NCBI GenBank assembly: GCA_023665275.1
Contig: JAMPEF010000016.1
Coordinates: forward strand, 1 to 32,248
Direction: 5' to 3'
DNA: 32,248 bases
From: Alistipes senegalensis
GTDB lineage: Bacteria > Bacillota > Clostridia > Oscillospirales > Ruminococcaceae
Part shown: piece by piece, positions 24,496 to 32,154 of the stretch
Layout: the number at the start of each line of letters is the position of its first letter
How positions within the stretch are numbered: position 1 is the stretch's first letter
Position numbers and translations under genes: made by a program
Notes under the pieces: model-generated
Told to the model about the DNA's origin: nothing
Database searches by the model: none
What the model saw: the letters and a program-made list of their open reading frames with translations, nothing else

Positions 24496-24524
24496 TTTAC
24501 AATCTTGCTTTTTTGAGTTATAAT
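24496..24524 (+). promoter_or_regulatory. Promoter of the candidate ncRNA
   Basis: TTTACA (24496-24501), 17-base spacer, TATAAT (24519-24524). The next good coding start is almost 500 bp away. Confidence 0.7.
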
Positions 24525-24530
24525 ACATAC

Positions 24531-24868
24531 AGCAAATGTAAATATTGGTATTCAGTATCAAGTGTCATTCCCTCTCATGTGCTTGATACTGAATATTAAT
24601 TCAGTTATTTCATTCCTCTTGAACATCTCCGAGGAAATGGATTAAAACAGTTGCTTGCCACAGATTTTTAGTTGATACCTATAACTAACCCCCTTTCAAT
24701 ATTTTTTCATGTTTTCTATTTGATTTCCGTCTTTTGCATAGGACGCTAATTAAGTTGTGTGTTTTTTTGTTTTGCGACTAATTCTGTGGCACGGTTCACA
24801 GTGCTGATGATATATCATCTGAACCGCCTTTATTTTATTTTGCTCCTCCCGTGAGGAGCATTTTTTTT
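24531..24868 (+). ncRNA. Candidate structured non-coding RNA, about 340 nt
   Basis: This is a transcription unit bounded by the promoter at 24496-24524 and the terminator at 24842-24868, without a convincing ORF or ribosome binding site. Internal structure: a 13-bp perfect stem near the 5' end (ATTCAGTATCAAG with CTTGATACTGAAT), a CATTCCTC/GAGGAAATG stem with a bulge, and near the 3' end CGGTTCA...TGAACCG enclosing the palindrome GATGATATATCATC. I looked for tmRNA, RNase P, SRP and 6S hallmarks and recognised none with confidence. It could instead be a long leader reading into clpB, but the strong terminator argues for a separate RNA. Confidence 0.5.
24842..24868 (+). terminator. Strong terminator of the candidate ncRNA
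   Basis: GCTCCTC (24842-24848), loop CCGT, GAGGAGC (24853-24859), then a T8 run at 24861-24868. Confidence 0.9.
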
Positions 24869-24890
24869 AAATATTAAATTCTGTATAAAT

Positions 24891-24965
24891 ACCGTCCGGA
24901 AGTTAATTATAAAGGAGAATACCAGTGAAAAATTTCACGTTTTCGGAAAACTTTCATGGGACGGT
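24891..24965 (+). promoter_or_regulatory. Structured leader upstream of clpB
   Basis: ACCGTCC GGAAGTT (24891-24904) pairs with AACTTTC (24949-24955) and GGACGGT (24959-24965) across a 3-base bulge, with one G-T pair. An inner hairpin, GTGAAA/TTTCAC (24925-24938), lies within. A possible -10 TATAAA (24884-24889) precedes it but its -35 is poor. No CIRCE (HrcA) or CtsR box was found, which is unusual for clpB. Confidence 0.45.
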
Positions 24966-24990
24966 GACAAGGCATATATACAGCCGATAA
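24925..24990 (+). CDS. Possible 21-aa leader peptide upstream of clpB
   Basis: GTG start with AAAGGAG seven bases upstream, 21 sense codons (MKNFTF...HIYSR) and TAA at 24988-24990, ending 24 bp before the clpB ATG. Its first codons form one arm of the inner hairpin of the leader, so translation and folding would interfere. No family is recognised and it could be fortuitous. Confidence 0.35.
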   Translation: MKNFTFSENFHGTVTRHIYSR

Positions 24991-25014
24991 TTATTTATTA
25001 AGGAGGAATAAATT

Positions 25015-27609
25015 ATGAATGCAGAAAAATTAACTCAGAAATCTATGGACGCCGTAAGAAAAGCTCAGAGTATAGCCGTTATGCAGTCTAATCAGGTAAT
25101 AGAACCCGTTCACCTGTTAGCCGGACTTCTTAAGCAGGAAAATGGACTTATTCCACAGCTCCTCAGGAAAATGAACATTGACCCTGATATTTTTGAAAGG
25201 GAAACCGACAGAAAAATTAATACACTCCCGAAAGTTACCGGAAGTGGCAGAAGCAGTAATGTCGGTATATCTGTTGAGTGTGACAGAATTATAAATTCTG
25301 CTGAAAAAATCGCCTCCGATATGAAAGACGAATTTGTTTCTGTTGAGCATCTGATGCTTGCACTTATTCAGTCCGGAAACAAGGAAGTCACACAGCTTTT
25401 CAGTACTTTTAGTATCACCCGTGATGCGTTTCTTTCGGTACTTATGACCGTAAGAGGAAATACCCGTGTTACAAGTGAAAATCCAGAAGAAACATATGAT
25501 GTTCTTACGAAATACGGTCAAGAACTTGTAGGGCTTGCACGTCAGAACAAGCTTGACCCCGTTATAGGACGTGACGGCGAAATAAGAAACGTTATCCGTA
25601 TTCTTTCAAGAAAAACAAAAAATAATCCGGTTCTTATTGGTGAGGCAGGTGTAGGAAAAACTGCTATTGCTGAAGGTCTTGCACAGCGTATAGTTGCCGG
25701 TGACGTTCCCGACAGTCTCAAGGACAGGAAAGTATTTTCACTTGATATGGGTGCATTGGTTGCCGGTGCTAAATATCGTGGTGAATTTGAGGAGCGTTTA
25801 AAAGCCGTCCTGAATGAAATAAAAAACAGCAACGGAAATATTTTACTGTTTATCGACGAACTTCATACAATAGTCGGAGCAGGTAAGTCAGATGGCGCAA
25901 TGGACGCCGGAAATTTATTGAAACCTATGCTTGCACGTGGTGAACTCCACTGTATAGGTGCAACAACTCTTGACGAATACCGTCAGTATATCGAAAAAGA
26001 CCCCGCACTTGAAAGACGTTTCCAGCCGGTAATGGTTGACCAGCCGACAGTTGAAGATACCATTTCAATTTTAAGAGGTATAAAAGAACGTTATGAAGTT
26101 TTCCACGGTGTAAAGATTCATGATAATGCGCTTATTTCGGCTGCTGTGCTTTCGGACAGGTATATAACAGACAGATTTTTACCGGACAAGGCTATTGATT
26201 TAATTGACGAGGCGTGTGCGACTATCCGTACAGAAATGGACTCCATGCCGACGGAACTTGATGTCATTTCAAGAAAAATAGTCCAGCTTGAAATTGAAGA
26301 AGTCGCATTGAAAAAAGAAGTAGATAATATTTCAAGGGAACATCTTCAGGAAATTCAGAAAGAACTTGCTGAACTCCGTGAAAAATTCAACAGCATGAAG
26401 GCTAAGTGGGAAAATGAAAAAAATGATATTTCCGCTGTACAGAAAATCCGTGAGGAAATTGAACAGATTAACGGTGAAATTGATAGGGCGGAACGTGAAT
26501 ACGATTTAAACAAAGTTGCTGAACTTAGATACGGTAAACTTCCGGAACTACAGAAAAAACTTTCCGAACTGGAACAGAAAGCCGAACATGATACGGAAAA
26601 CGAAAGACTTCTTCGTGATAAAGTCACGGACGACGAAATAGCTAAAATCGTATGTCGATGGACTGGTATTCCGGTTTCAAAACTTATGGAGGGTGAAAAG
26701 GAAAAACTTCTTAATATGGAAAATCTTCTTCATAAGCGTGTTATCGGTCAGGAAGAGGCTGTAACTAAAGTCAGTGAGGCTATACTCCGTTCACGTGCGG
26801 GAATACAAGACCCTGACCGTCCGATAGGTTCATTTATGTTTTTAGGTTCTACCGGTGTCGGAAAAACTGAACTTGCAAAGGCACTTTCTGAAATATTGTT
26901 TGACGATGAAAAAAATATGATTCGTATTGATATGACCGAATATATGGAAAAATTCAGTGTAAGCCGTCTGATTGGTGCGCCTCCCGGATACGTCGGTTAC
27001 GACGAGGGCGGACAGCTTACGGAAGCTGTAAGGCGGAAACCATATTCAGTAGTACTTTTCGACGAAATAGAAAAGGCACATCCTGATGTATTCAATATTT
27101 TGTTGCAGGTTCTTGACGACGGCAGAATTACCGACTCACAGGGAAGAACTGTTGATTTTAAAAATACAATAATAATTCTTACATCAAATTTAGGCTCTGA
27201 TTATATTCTTTCCGGTATCAGCGAAAACGGCGAAATTTCAGAGCAGGTGCGTGAAAATGTGGACACACTTTTAAAAACTAAATTCCGTCCGGAGTTCCTC
27301 AACAGACTTGATGAAATTGTTTTCTTTAAACCTCTTGCAAAAACGGAAATTTCAAGTATTCTGGATTTAATGCTTGCTGATTTGCGCCGCCGTCTTGATG
27401 AAAGACATATAAAACTTAACATCAGCGAAGAGGCGAAGAATTATATCATTGAATGTGGTTATGATGCTACTTTTGGTGCAAGACCCCTGAGAAGATTTAT
27501 TCAGCGTAATGTTGAAACTCTTGTAGCAAAGAAAATTATCGGCGGAAATTTAAGCGCAGGTGATACAATTGATATAATTCTTGAAGACGGGAAATTATCC
27601 GCAGAATAA
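25015..27609 (+). CDS. clpB: ClpB disaggregase (AAA+ chaperone)
   Basis: 864 aa, full length, with AAGGAGG before the ATG. The N-terminal double Clp repeat spans 1 to about 145. AAA-1 has Walker A GEAGVGKT (from residue 209) and Walker [11 protein letters not shown]. The coiled-coil middle domain (about 400-525, Glu/Lys-rich) distinguishes ClpB from ClpA/ClpC. AAA-2 has Walker A GSTGVGKT (from residue 611), the pore loop [13 protein letters not shown] and Walker [15 protein letters not shown]. It lacks an IGF/ClpP loop as far as I can see, again fitting ClpB. It resolubilises aggregated proteins with DnaK. Confidence 0.95.
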   Translation: MNAEKLTQKSMDAVRKAQSIAVMQSNQVIEPVHLLAGLLKQENGLIPQLLRKMNIDPDIFERETDRKINTLPKVTGSGRSSNVGISVECDRIINSAEKIASDMKDEFVSVEHLMLALIQSGNKEVTQLFSTFSITRDAFLSVLMTVRGNTRVTSENPEETYDVLTKYGQELVGLARQNKLDPVIGRDGEIRNVIRILSRKTKNNPVLIGEAGVGKTAIAEGLAQRIVAGDVPDSLKDRKVFSLDMGALVAGAKYRGEFEERLKAVLNEIKNSNGNILLFIDELHTIVGAGKSDGAMDAGNLLKPMLARGELHCIGATTLDEYRQYIEKDPALERRFQPVMVDQPTVEDTISILRGIKERYEVFHGVKIHDNALISAAVLSDRYITDRFLPDKAIDLIDEACATIRTEMDSMPTELDVISRKIVQLEIEEVALKKEVDNISREHLQEIQKELAELREKFNSMKAKWENEKNDISAVQKIREEIEQINGEIDRAEREYDLNKVAELRYGKLPELQKKLSELEQKAEHDTENERLLRDKVTDDEIAKIVCRWTGIPVSKLMEGEKEKLLNMENLLHKRVIGQEEAVTKVSEAILRSRAGIQDPDRPIGSFMFLGSTGVGKTELAKALSEILFDDEKNMIRIDMTEYMEKFSVSRLIGAPPGYVGYDEGGQLTEAVRRKPYSVVLFDEIEKAHPDVFNILLQVLDDGRITDSQGRTVDFKNTIIILTSNLGSDYILSGISENGEISEQVRENVDTLLKTKFRPEFLNRLDEIVFFKPLAKTEISSILDLMLADLRRRLDERHIKLNISEEAKNYIIECGYDATFGARPLRRFIQRNVETLVAKKIIGGNLSAGDTIDIILEDGKLSAE

Positions 27610-27712
27610 ATTTATAATTTCTGATATTATAAATTAAAATTGGGTGTTTTGAATAAAAATTTTCCCATTTATAGCCGGTTGTAAGGCATTTTGCGGTTTT
27701 TTTTCTAATTAC

Positions 27713-27741
27713 TTGACAAATTGAAATAAACGGTATATAAT
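27713..27741 (+). promoter_or_regulatory. Promoter of the HU / AT-hook operon
   Basis: TTGACA (27713-27718), 17-base spacer, TATAAT (27736-27741). It is full consensus, fitting an abundant nucleoid protein. Confidence 0.85.
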
Positions 27742-27830
27742 TCTAAATATCACATGATTTGTTTAAATTACGTGAAAAAATAAATTTTTTGAATTTATTT
27801 TTATATTTGTTATTAACGGAGGAAAATAAA

Positions 27831-28118
27831 ATGACAAAAACTGAATTAATCAGCGCTATTGCTGAAAAAACAGGTTCTACAAAAAAGAACGCTGAAACCG
27901 CTGTAAATGCAATTTTTTCTACAATCACAGAGGAACTCGCTAAGGGCGAAAAAGTTTCTATCGTTGGTTTCGGTACTTTTGAAGTACGTGACCGTAAGGA
28001 AAAGCCTGTTATCAATCCACAGACAAAGGAAATGATGATAGCTCCTGCATCAAAGGCTGCTGCTTTCAAGGCTGGTCTCGCTCTTAAGAGTGCTGTAAAC
28101 AAAACCGAAAGTAAATAA
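27831..28118 (+). CDS. HU-family DNA-binding protein
   Basis: 95 aa from ATG 27831 (MTKTELISAIAEKTG), with GGAGG upstream; the longer frame begins within the untranslated leader. The HU fold is clear: an N-terminal helical dimerisation region, the hinge GFGTFEVRDRKEKPVINPQTKEMM with the intercalating proline in the beta-arm, and a C-terminal helix (SKAAAFKAGLALKSAV). It compacts and bends DNA as a dimer. It is followed after 19 bp by the AT-hook-like gene, probably cotranscribed. Confidence 0.96.
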   Translation: MTKTELISAIAEKTGSTKKNAETAVNAIFSTITEELAKGEKVSIVGFGTFEVRDRKEKPVINPQTKEMMIAPASKAAAFKAGLALKSAVNKTESK

Positions 28119-28137
28119 TTTTAAGGAGGTCATTTTT

Positions 28138-28737
28138 ATGGCTGGAAGACCAAGAAAAAATGCCGATAATCCTGTAAAACCGGCTGCAAAAAGAGGAAGA
28201 AAGCCTAAGGCAGCCGCTGAAGCACTTGTTGTTGAAGAAATAATTACTGAAACTCCTGTGGTTGAGGAAGTTATTGCTGAAGTTCCGGCTGATAAGGCAG
28301 AGGAAGCAAAGACAGAAAATACTTCTGAAGAGACTGTTGAAACTGTTGCTGAAGAAGTTCCGGCAGAAGAAGTTAAGCCCGCTGAGGAAGTTCCGAAGCC
28401 AAAGAGAAAATATACTAAACGTGCCAAGAAGGTTGAAGAACCCGTTGTGGTTGAAGAACCTAAGCCGAAGAGAAAGTATACAAAACGTGAAAAACCTGTT
28501 GAAGCTCCGGCAGAAATTCCGGCAGAGGATACATCTGCTCCGAAGCTTGCGGCATATATTCAGGGTGCAGGCGCTGAAAGGTCTTTTGAAGAACTCTCTG
28601 AAATTGCTGTCAAGATGTCAGGCGTAAAGTCTCCTAAGTCAATAAGCCTTTATATCAAGCCTTATGAACATGACGGTATAGCTAAAGTTTACTATGTTGT
28701 CGATAACAAGGCAGGTCACTTTAATTTATTCAACTAA
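28138..28737 (+). CDS. AT-hook-like, low-complexity protein with DUF6465-like C-terminus
   Basis: 199 aa, AAGGAGG upstream. Residues 1-25 hold two AT-hook-like clusters (AGRPRKN and KRGRKPK). Residues 30-85 are a Glu/Val/Pro-rich acidic stretch. A basic nonapeptide-like repeat, KPKRKYTKR, occurs at 87-95 and again at 109-117, separated by another acidic spacer. The last about 65 residues are globular (LAAYIQGAGAERSFEELSEIAVKM to VYYVVDNKAGHFNLFN) and resemble the DUF6465 ending found in Firmicutes, a match from memory. Position behind HU and the DNA-binding repeats suggest a nucleoid-associated protein with several low-affinity minor-groove contacts. The function is inferred. Confidence 0.75.
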   Translation: MAGRPRKNADNPVKPAAKRGRKPKAAAEALVVEEIITETPVVEEVIAEVPADKAEEAKTENTSEETVETVAEEVPAEEVKPAEEVPKPKRKYTKRAKKVEEPVVVEEPKPKRKYTKREKPVEAPAEIPAEDTSAPKLAAYIQGAGAERSFEELSEIAVKMSGVKSPKSISLYIKPYEHDGIAKVYYVVDNKAGHFNLFN

Positions 28738-28742
28738 AAATT

Positions 28743-28770
28743 TCTGCGGAAAATTTTTCCGCAGATTTTT
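28743..28770 (+). terminator. Terminator of the HU / AT-hook operon
   Basis: TCTGCGGAA (28743-28751) pairs with TTCCGCAGA (28757-28765), followed by T5 and further T-rich sequence. Confidence 0.88.
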
Positions 28771-28776
28771 TATTTT

Positions 28777-28819
28777 TTAACAATTCTTTAAGATTATTTT
28801 AAGAAATTAAGAATATAAT
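28777..28819 (+). promoter_or_regulatory. Promoter and direct-repeat operator of the dockerin-DUF4353 gene
   Basis: Three hexamers at exact 11-bp pitch: TTAACA (28777-28782), TTAAGA (28788-28793), TTAAGA (28799-28804). Then 9 bases and TATAAT (28814-28819). The last two hexamers, their spacer and the distance to the -10 are identical to the VTC operon promoter at 22782-22813. Confidence 0.7.
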
Positions 28820-28888
28820 CATAATCATAGAAGCCACAGAGAATAAAGATTCTGTGATAAAAATATCTTTTCAGGAGTATGATTAATT

Positions 28889-31800
28889 ATGAAGAAATCA
28901 AATATAAAAAAATTCCTTGCCGGAATTTCTGCATTGTGCGTTATGGCACAGGCACTACCCGTTATCAGTTCTGCCGCCGATGCCACCGTTTACGGAGATG
29001 CTAATCTTGACGGAAAAGTAAGCGTTGCCGACGCTGTACTTATCATGCAGGCGCTCTCTAATCCGAATGATTACAAGCTCAGCGAACAGGGGGCAGATAA
29101 TGCCGATGTCTACAACAGAGGCGACGGCGTAACAACTATGGATGCACTTTCCATACAGAAAATTGATATAAATCTTATTTCTTCTCTTCCGGAAAGCTGG
29201 CAGGACGGCGGAGAAACTCCGGTAACAGACAGTACTAAAATTCACCTGAACGGCGACAAAATAACAGTTGACGGCGATTATGCAGAAGTAACCGGTACAA
29301 CCGTTACTATCACACATTCCGGTACTTTCTATATAGATGGTACACTTAACGACGGTCAGATTAATGTAAACGTTCCCGACGAAACGGCAGACCCTGAAAC
29401 AGTAAAAATATTCCTGAACGGTGTTAATATCACAGGTAAATCATCACCGGCAATTCTTATCACAAATGCTGAAAATACCTCAATAAATCTTGTTGACGGT
29501 ACGGAAAACTTTATTTCAGACGGCGACACAGCTTACACCGGTGACAATCTCGGCAGTGCTGTAATTGAGGCAAAAGATGACCTCACAATCAAGGGCGGAA
29601 CTGGTATTCTTAACGTTACCGCAAACACACAAGACGGAATAGTATGCAATAATGATATTAAAATCAATGGTGGTATAATCAGCGTTACAACTCTTAACGC
29701 AACAGATAAAACCGACGCCATAAAAGGTAAGAAATCCGTTACTATGAAAGACGGTACACTTAATATTGATGCAGAGGGCGACGGCTTGAAATCCTCAAAG
29801 GGCAGTGTAGCAGTTCAGGGCGGACTTCTTAACATAAAAGCTGGAAATGACGCAATTCAGGCTGAAACAACTATTGATATTTCAGGCGGTACGGTAATTT
29901 CAGGCGGTGACAGAGGATTAACAAGCGTTACCGGAACAAATATTACTGGTGGTACTGTAGTTGCAACTGCTACAGATAATCAGACAGATACAGCACTTAT
30001 GTCCGGTACAACACAGGCTACAATGATTCTCAACTGCATTTCCTCAACTGAAAGTGATGGTTACTGGAAAAAGGCTAATGCACTTACAATTGATGGCGTT
30101 GTTGACTTTACAAAATGGGAGAAAAAATATGCTTATGTCGTTATAAGTTCTCCTAAGTTATTAAGTGATTATTCTTATATGTTAAATAATGCTTCAATAG
30201 GTGCTAATGCTTCATACGGCACAACTAATTCTACAATATTCAAAATGACTGGCATTGTTACTGTATTCGATAATGTAAATCCTGTTGGAAATGGTTCAAT
30301 TATTACACCACCGTCCACATCGGATTCTTACACAATTACTCTTAGTAGTACTTCAATTCTTACAGACGCTCCGGCAGACGTTGCAAGTGTTGAAAATAAC
30401 GTTCTTACTATAAAGAAACCCGCTGTAATGAATGTTTCCGGCGAAAACAAGGGCGGACAGATTGTCATTGACGTTGACAAGACAACATATCCCGACGGTG
30501 TTGTGAAACTTGATTTAAACGGTGCAAGCCTTACTAATGAAAGTGTAGCTCCTATATATGTTGCCTCAATCGGTGATGAAGTACAGATTGTCGCAAAAAG
30601 CGGAACAGATAATACAATTTCCGACGGAACATCACATACTGATACATACACCGACAGTGACGGAAATGTAAATCAGATTAACGGAGCAATTTTCTCCCGT
30701 GATGACCTCAAAATAAAAGGTTCTGGAAATCTCACCGTAAACGGTAATACAGCAGACGGAATTGTTTCAAAGAATGATTTGAAAATCTACAACGGAAATG
30801 TTACAGTAAATGCCGTTGACGACGGTGTAAGAGGCAAGGACAGTGTAACAATCGGCAACGATACAGCTACAGACTATTCAGCACTTAAACTGACGATAAA
30901 TACACAGTCCGGCGACGGTATAAAGTCATCATCTAATGAAACAGGTACAAAAGCATATGGTGTTGTGACTATCAACGGCGGTACTGTTGAAATAAAGTCA
31001 TATGCTGACGGCATTCAGGCTGAACAGGATTTCATAATGAATGGCGGTGACCTTAATATTTATACATATCAGGGCTCAGGATTTACCGGCAGTGGTTCTA
31101 CATCTTCCGGCAACACAGGCTGGGGCGGAGGCTTCGGCGGTGGAATGGGCGGTATGCAGGACGGCAATTCCAATAAGACGGATATTTCTGCTAAGGGTAT
31201 AAAATCTGTAGGAATATACGATACAGCCGGTACAACATGGCAGTCCGGCGGAAATATCACCATTAACGGCGGAAATATTACTATTGATTCTTCTGACGAT
31301 TCACTTCACTGTGGCGGACAAATGAACATCAATGGTGGTACTTTCAGGCTTTCAAGTGCTGACGACGCACTTCATTCTGACCATGATTTGATTTTAGGCA
31401 ACGATGGCGGAGCTTACAGCGATTTCAATATTTACGTACCTAAGTGTTACGAGGGTGTCGAGGGCAGAAATATCTATCAGCATAGCGGAACAGTAGTTGT
31501 AAAAGCCGATGATGATGGTTACAACGCTGCCGGTGGTGCAGACGGTTCAGGTTCAGGAAATAATACCGGCTGGGGTCAGGGAGGCTTCGGCGGAGGCATG
31601 ATGGGTGGTTCTTCCGGAAATATCCTTGAAGTTACCGGTGGTATTGCTATTGTACAGTCCGCAAGCGGTGACCATGATGCATTTGATTCAAATGGAAATA
31701 TTACAATTTCTGGTGGTGTCGTAATCGCAAACGGTAATGAAACTCTTGACTGTGACGGCACAAAAAATACTTCAGGTGGTACAATTGTGGAGGTTTCTTC

Positions 31801-32077
31801 ACGTTCTTCCGGAACAGTTTCAGCGGATACACAATTTACAGTTGCCGATGAATCAGGAAATGTAATTGTATCATTTACAGCAATGCAGGCTATGGGTTCA
31901 CCGTCGCTCAGCAATTCAAGCCTCAAATGCTACACAGGCGGTACAATATCCGGCGGTAATGACCTTATACTTTCCGATAACACACAGAAAGTTTACGGCA
32001 ACGGAACTATTTCAAGCGGTACTACAGTTACCACAGGTTCATCTTCCAGTGGCGGAAATCAGGGCGGTCGCTGGTAA
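28889..32077 (+). CDS. Giant secreted beta-helix protein (DUF4353-like) with N-terminal dockerin
   Basis: 1062 aa. The signal peptide is about 1-29 (ALPVISSAA-DA). A dockerin follows at about 33-97 (GDANLDGKVSVADAVLIMQALSNP; GDGVTTMDALSIQKIDINLIS), closely matching that of the GH26 enzyme but at the N-terminus. Two related DUF4353-like repeats follow (about 110-450 and 475-1000), each with a start like TVTITHSGTFYIDGTL, then VKIFLNGVNIT or VKLDLNGASLT, DDLTIKG or DDLKIKG, and short GG-turn beta-helix rungs (INGGTVEIKS, DGIQAE). Repeat 2 has two Gly/Trp-rich insertions (GWGGGFGGGMGGMQ and GWGQGGFGGGMMGG). The C-terminus is Ser/Gly-rich, ending GGRW. It is probably a cell-surface or matrix carbohydrate-binding protein. 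AGGAG lies 11 bases before the ATG. Confidence 0.87.
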   Translation: MKKSNIKKFLAGISALCVMAQALPVISSAADATVYGDANLDGKVSVADAVLIMQALSNPNDYKLSEQGADNADVYNRGDGVTTMDALSIQKIDINLISSLPESWQDGGETPVTDSTKIHLNGDKITVDGDYAEVTGTTVTITHSGTFYIDGTLNDGQINVNVPDETADPETVKIFLNGVNITGKSSPAILITNAENTSINLVDGTENFISDGDTAYTGDNLGSAVIEAKDDLTIKGGTGILNVTANTQDGIVCNNDIKINGGIISVTTLNATDKTDAIKGKKSVTMKDGTLNIDAEGDGLKSSKGSVAVQGGLLNIKAGNDAIQAETTIDISGGTVISGGDRGLTSVTGTNITGGTVVATATDNQTDTALMSGTTQATMILNCISSTESDGYWKKANALTIDGVVDFTKWEKKYAYVVISSPKLLSDYSYMLNNASIGANASYGTTNSTIFKMTGIVTVFDNVNPVGNGSIITPPSTSDSYTITLSSTSILTDAPADVASVENNVLTIKKPAVMNVSGENKGGQIVIDVDKTTYPDGVVKLDLNGASLTNESVAPIYVASIGDEVQIVAKSGTDNTISDGTSHTDTYTDSDGNVNQINGAIFSRDDLKIKGSGNLTVNGNTADGIVSKNDLKIYNGNVTVNAVDDGVRGKDSVTIGNDTATDYSALKLTINTQSGDGIKSSSNETGTKAYGVVTINGGTVEIKSYADGIQAEQDFIMNGGDLNIYTYQGSGFTGSGSTSSGNTGWGGGFGGGMGGMQDGNSNKTDISAKGIKSVGIYDTAGTTWQSGGNITINGGNITIDSSDDSLHCGGQMNINGGTFRLSSADDALHSDHDLILGNDGGAYSDFNIYVPKCYEGVEGRNIYQHSGTVVVKADDDGYNAAGGADGSGSGNNTGWGQGGFGGGMMGGSSGNILEVTGGIAIVQSASGDHDAFDSNGNITISGGVVIANGNETLDCDGTKNTSGGTIVEVSSRSSGTVSADTQFTVADESGNVIVSFTAMQAMGSPSLSNSSLKCYTGGTISGGNDLILSDNTQKVYGNGTISSGTTVTTGSSSSGGNQGGRW

Positions 32078-32108
32078 TGTAAAAGCCGATTCTTAAAAAG
32101 AAGTTTCA

Positions 32109-32150
32109 GCCATAGTATTTTTGATTATAACTCAAAAATACTATGGCGTT
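32109..32150 (+). terminator. Terminator of the dockerin-DUF4353 gene
   Basis: A perfect 16-bp stem, GCCATAGTATTTTTGA (32109-32124) with its complement at 32132-32147, and a 7-base loop. The T-run after it is weak. Confidence 0.7.
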
Positions 32151-32154
32151 TCTG

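Noticed and set aside
24571..24645. ATG-initiated 22-codon frame inside the candidate ncRNA
   Set aside because: It has no ribosome binding site, and its codons coincide with the RNA stems; non-coding is the better reading.
24870..25014. CIRCE or CtsR operator upstream of clpB
   Set aside because: I searched by eye for TTAGCACTC/GAGTGCTAA and for GGTCAAA tandem repeats and found neither.
31069..31926. Long proline-rich reverse-strand reading frames opposite the DUF4353-like gene
   Set aside because: They mirror the Gly-rich repeats of the real gene and have no ribosome binding sites or promoters.
28889..32077. CRISPR-like or satellite repeat in the giant gene
   Set aside because: The repeats are protein-level beta-helix rungs of varying length; there are no regular DNA repeats and spacers.
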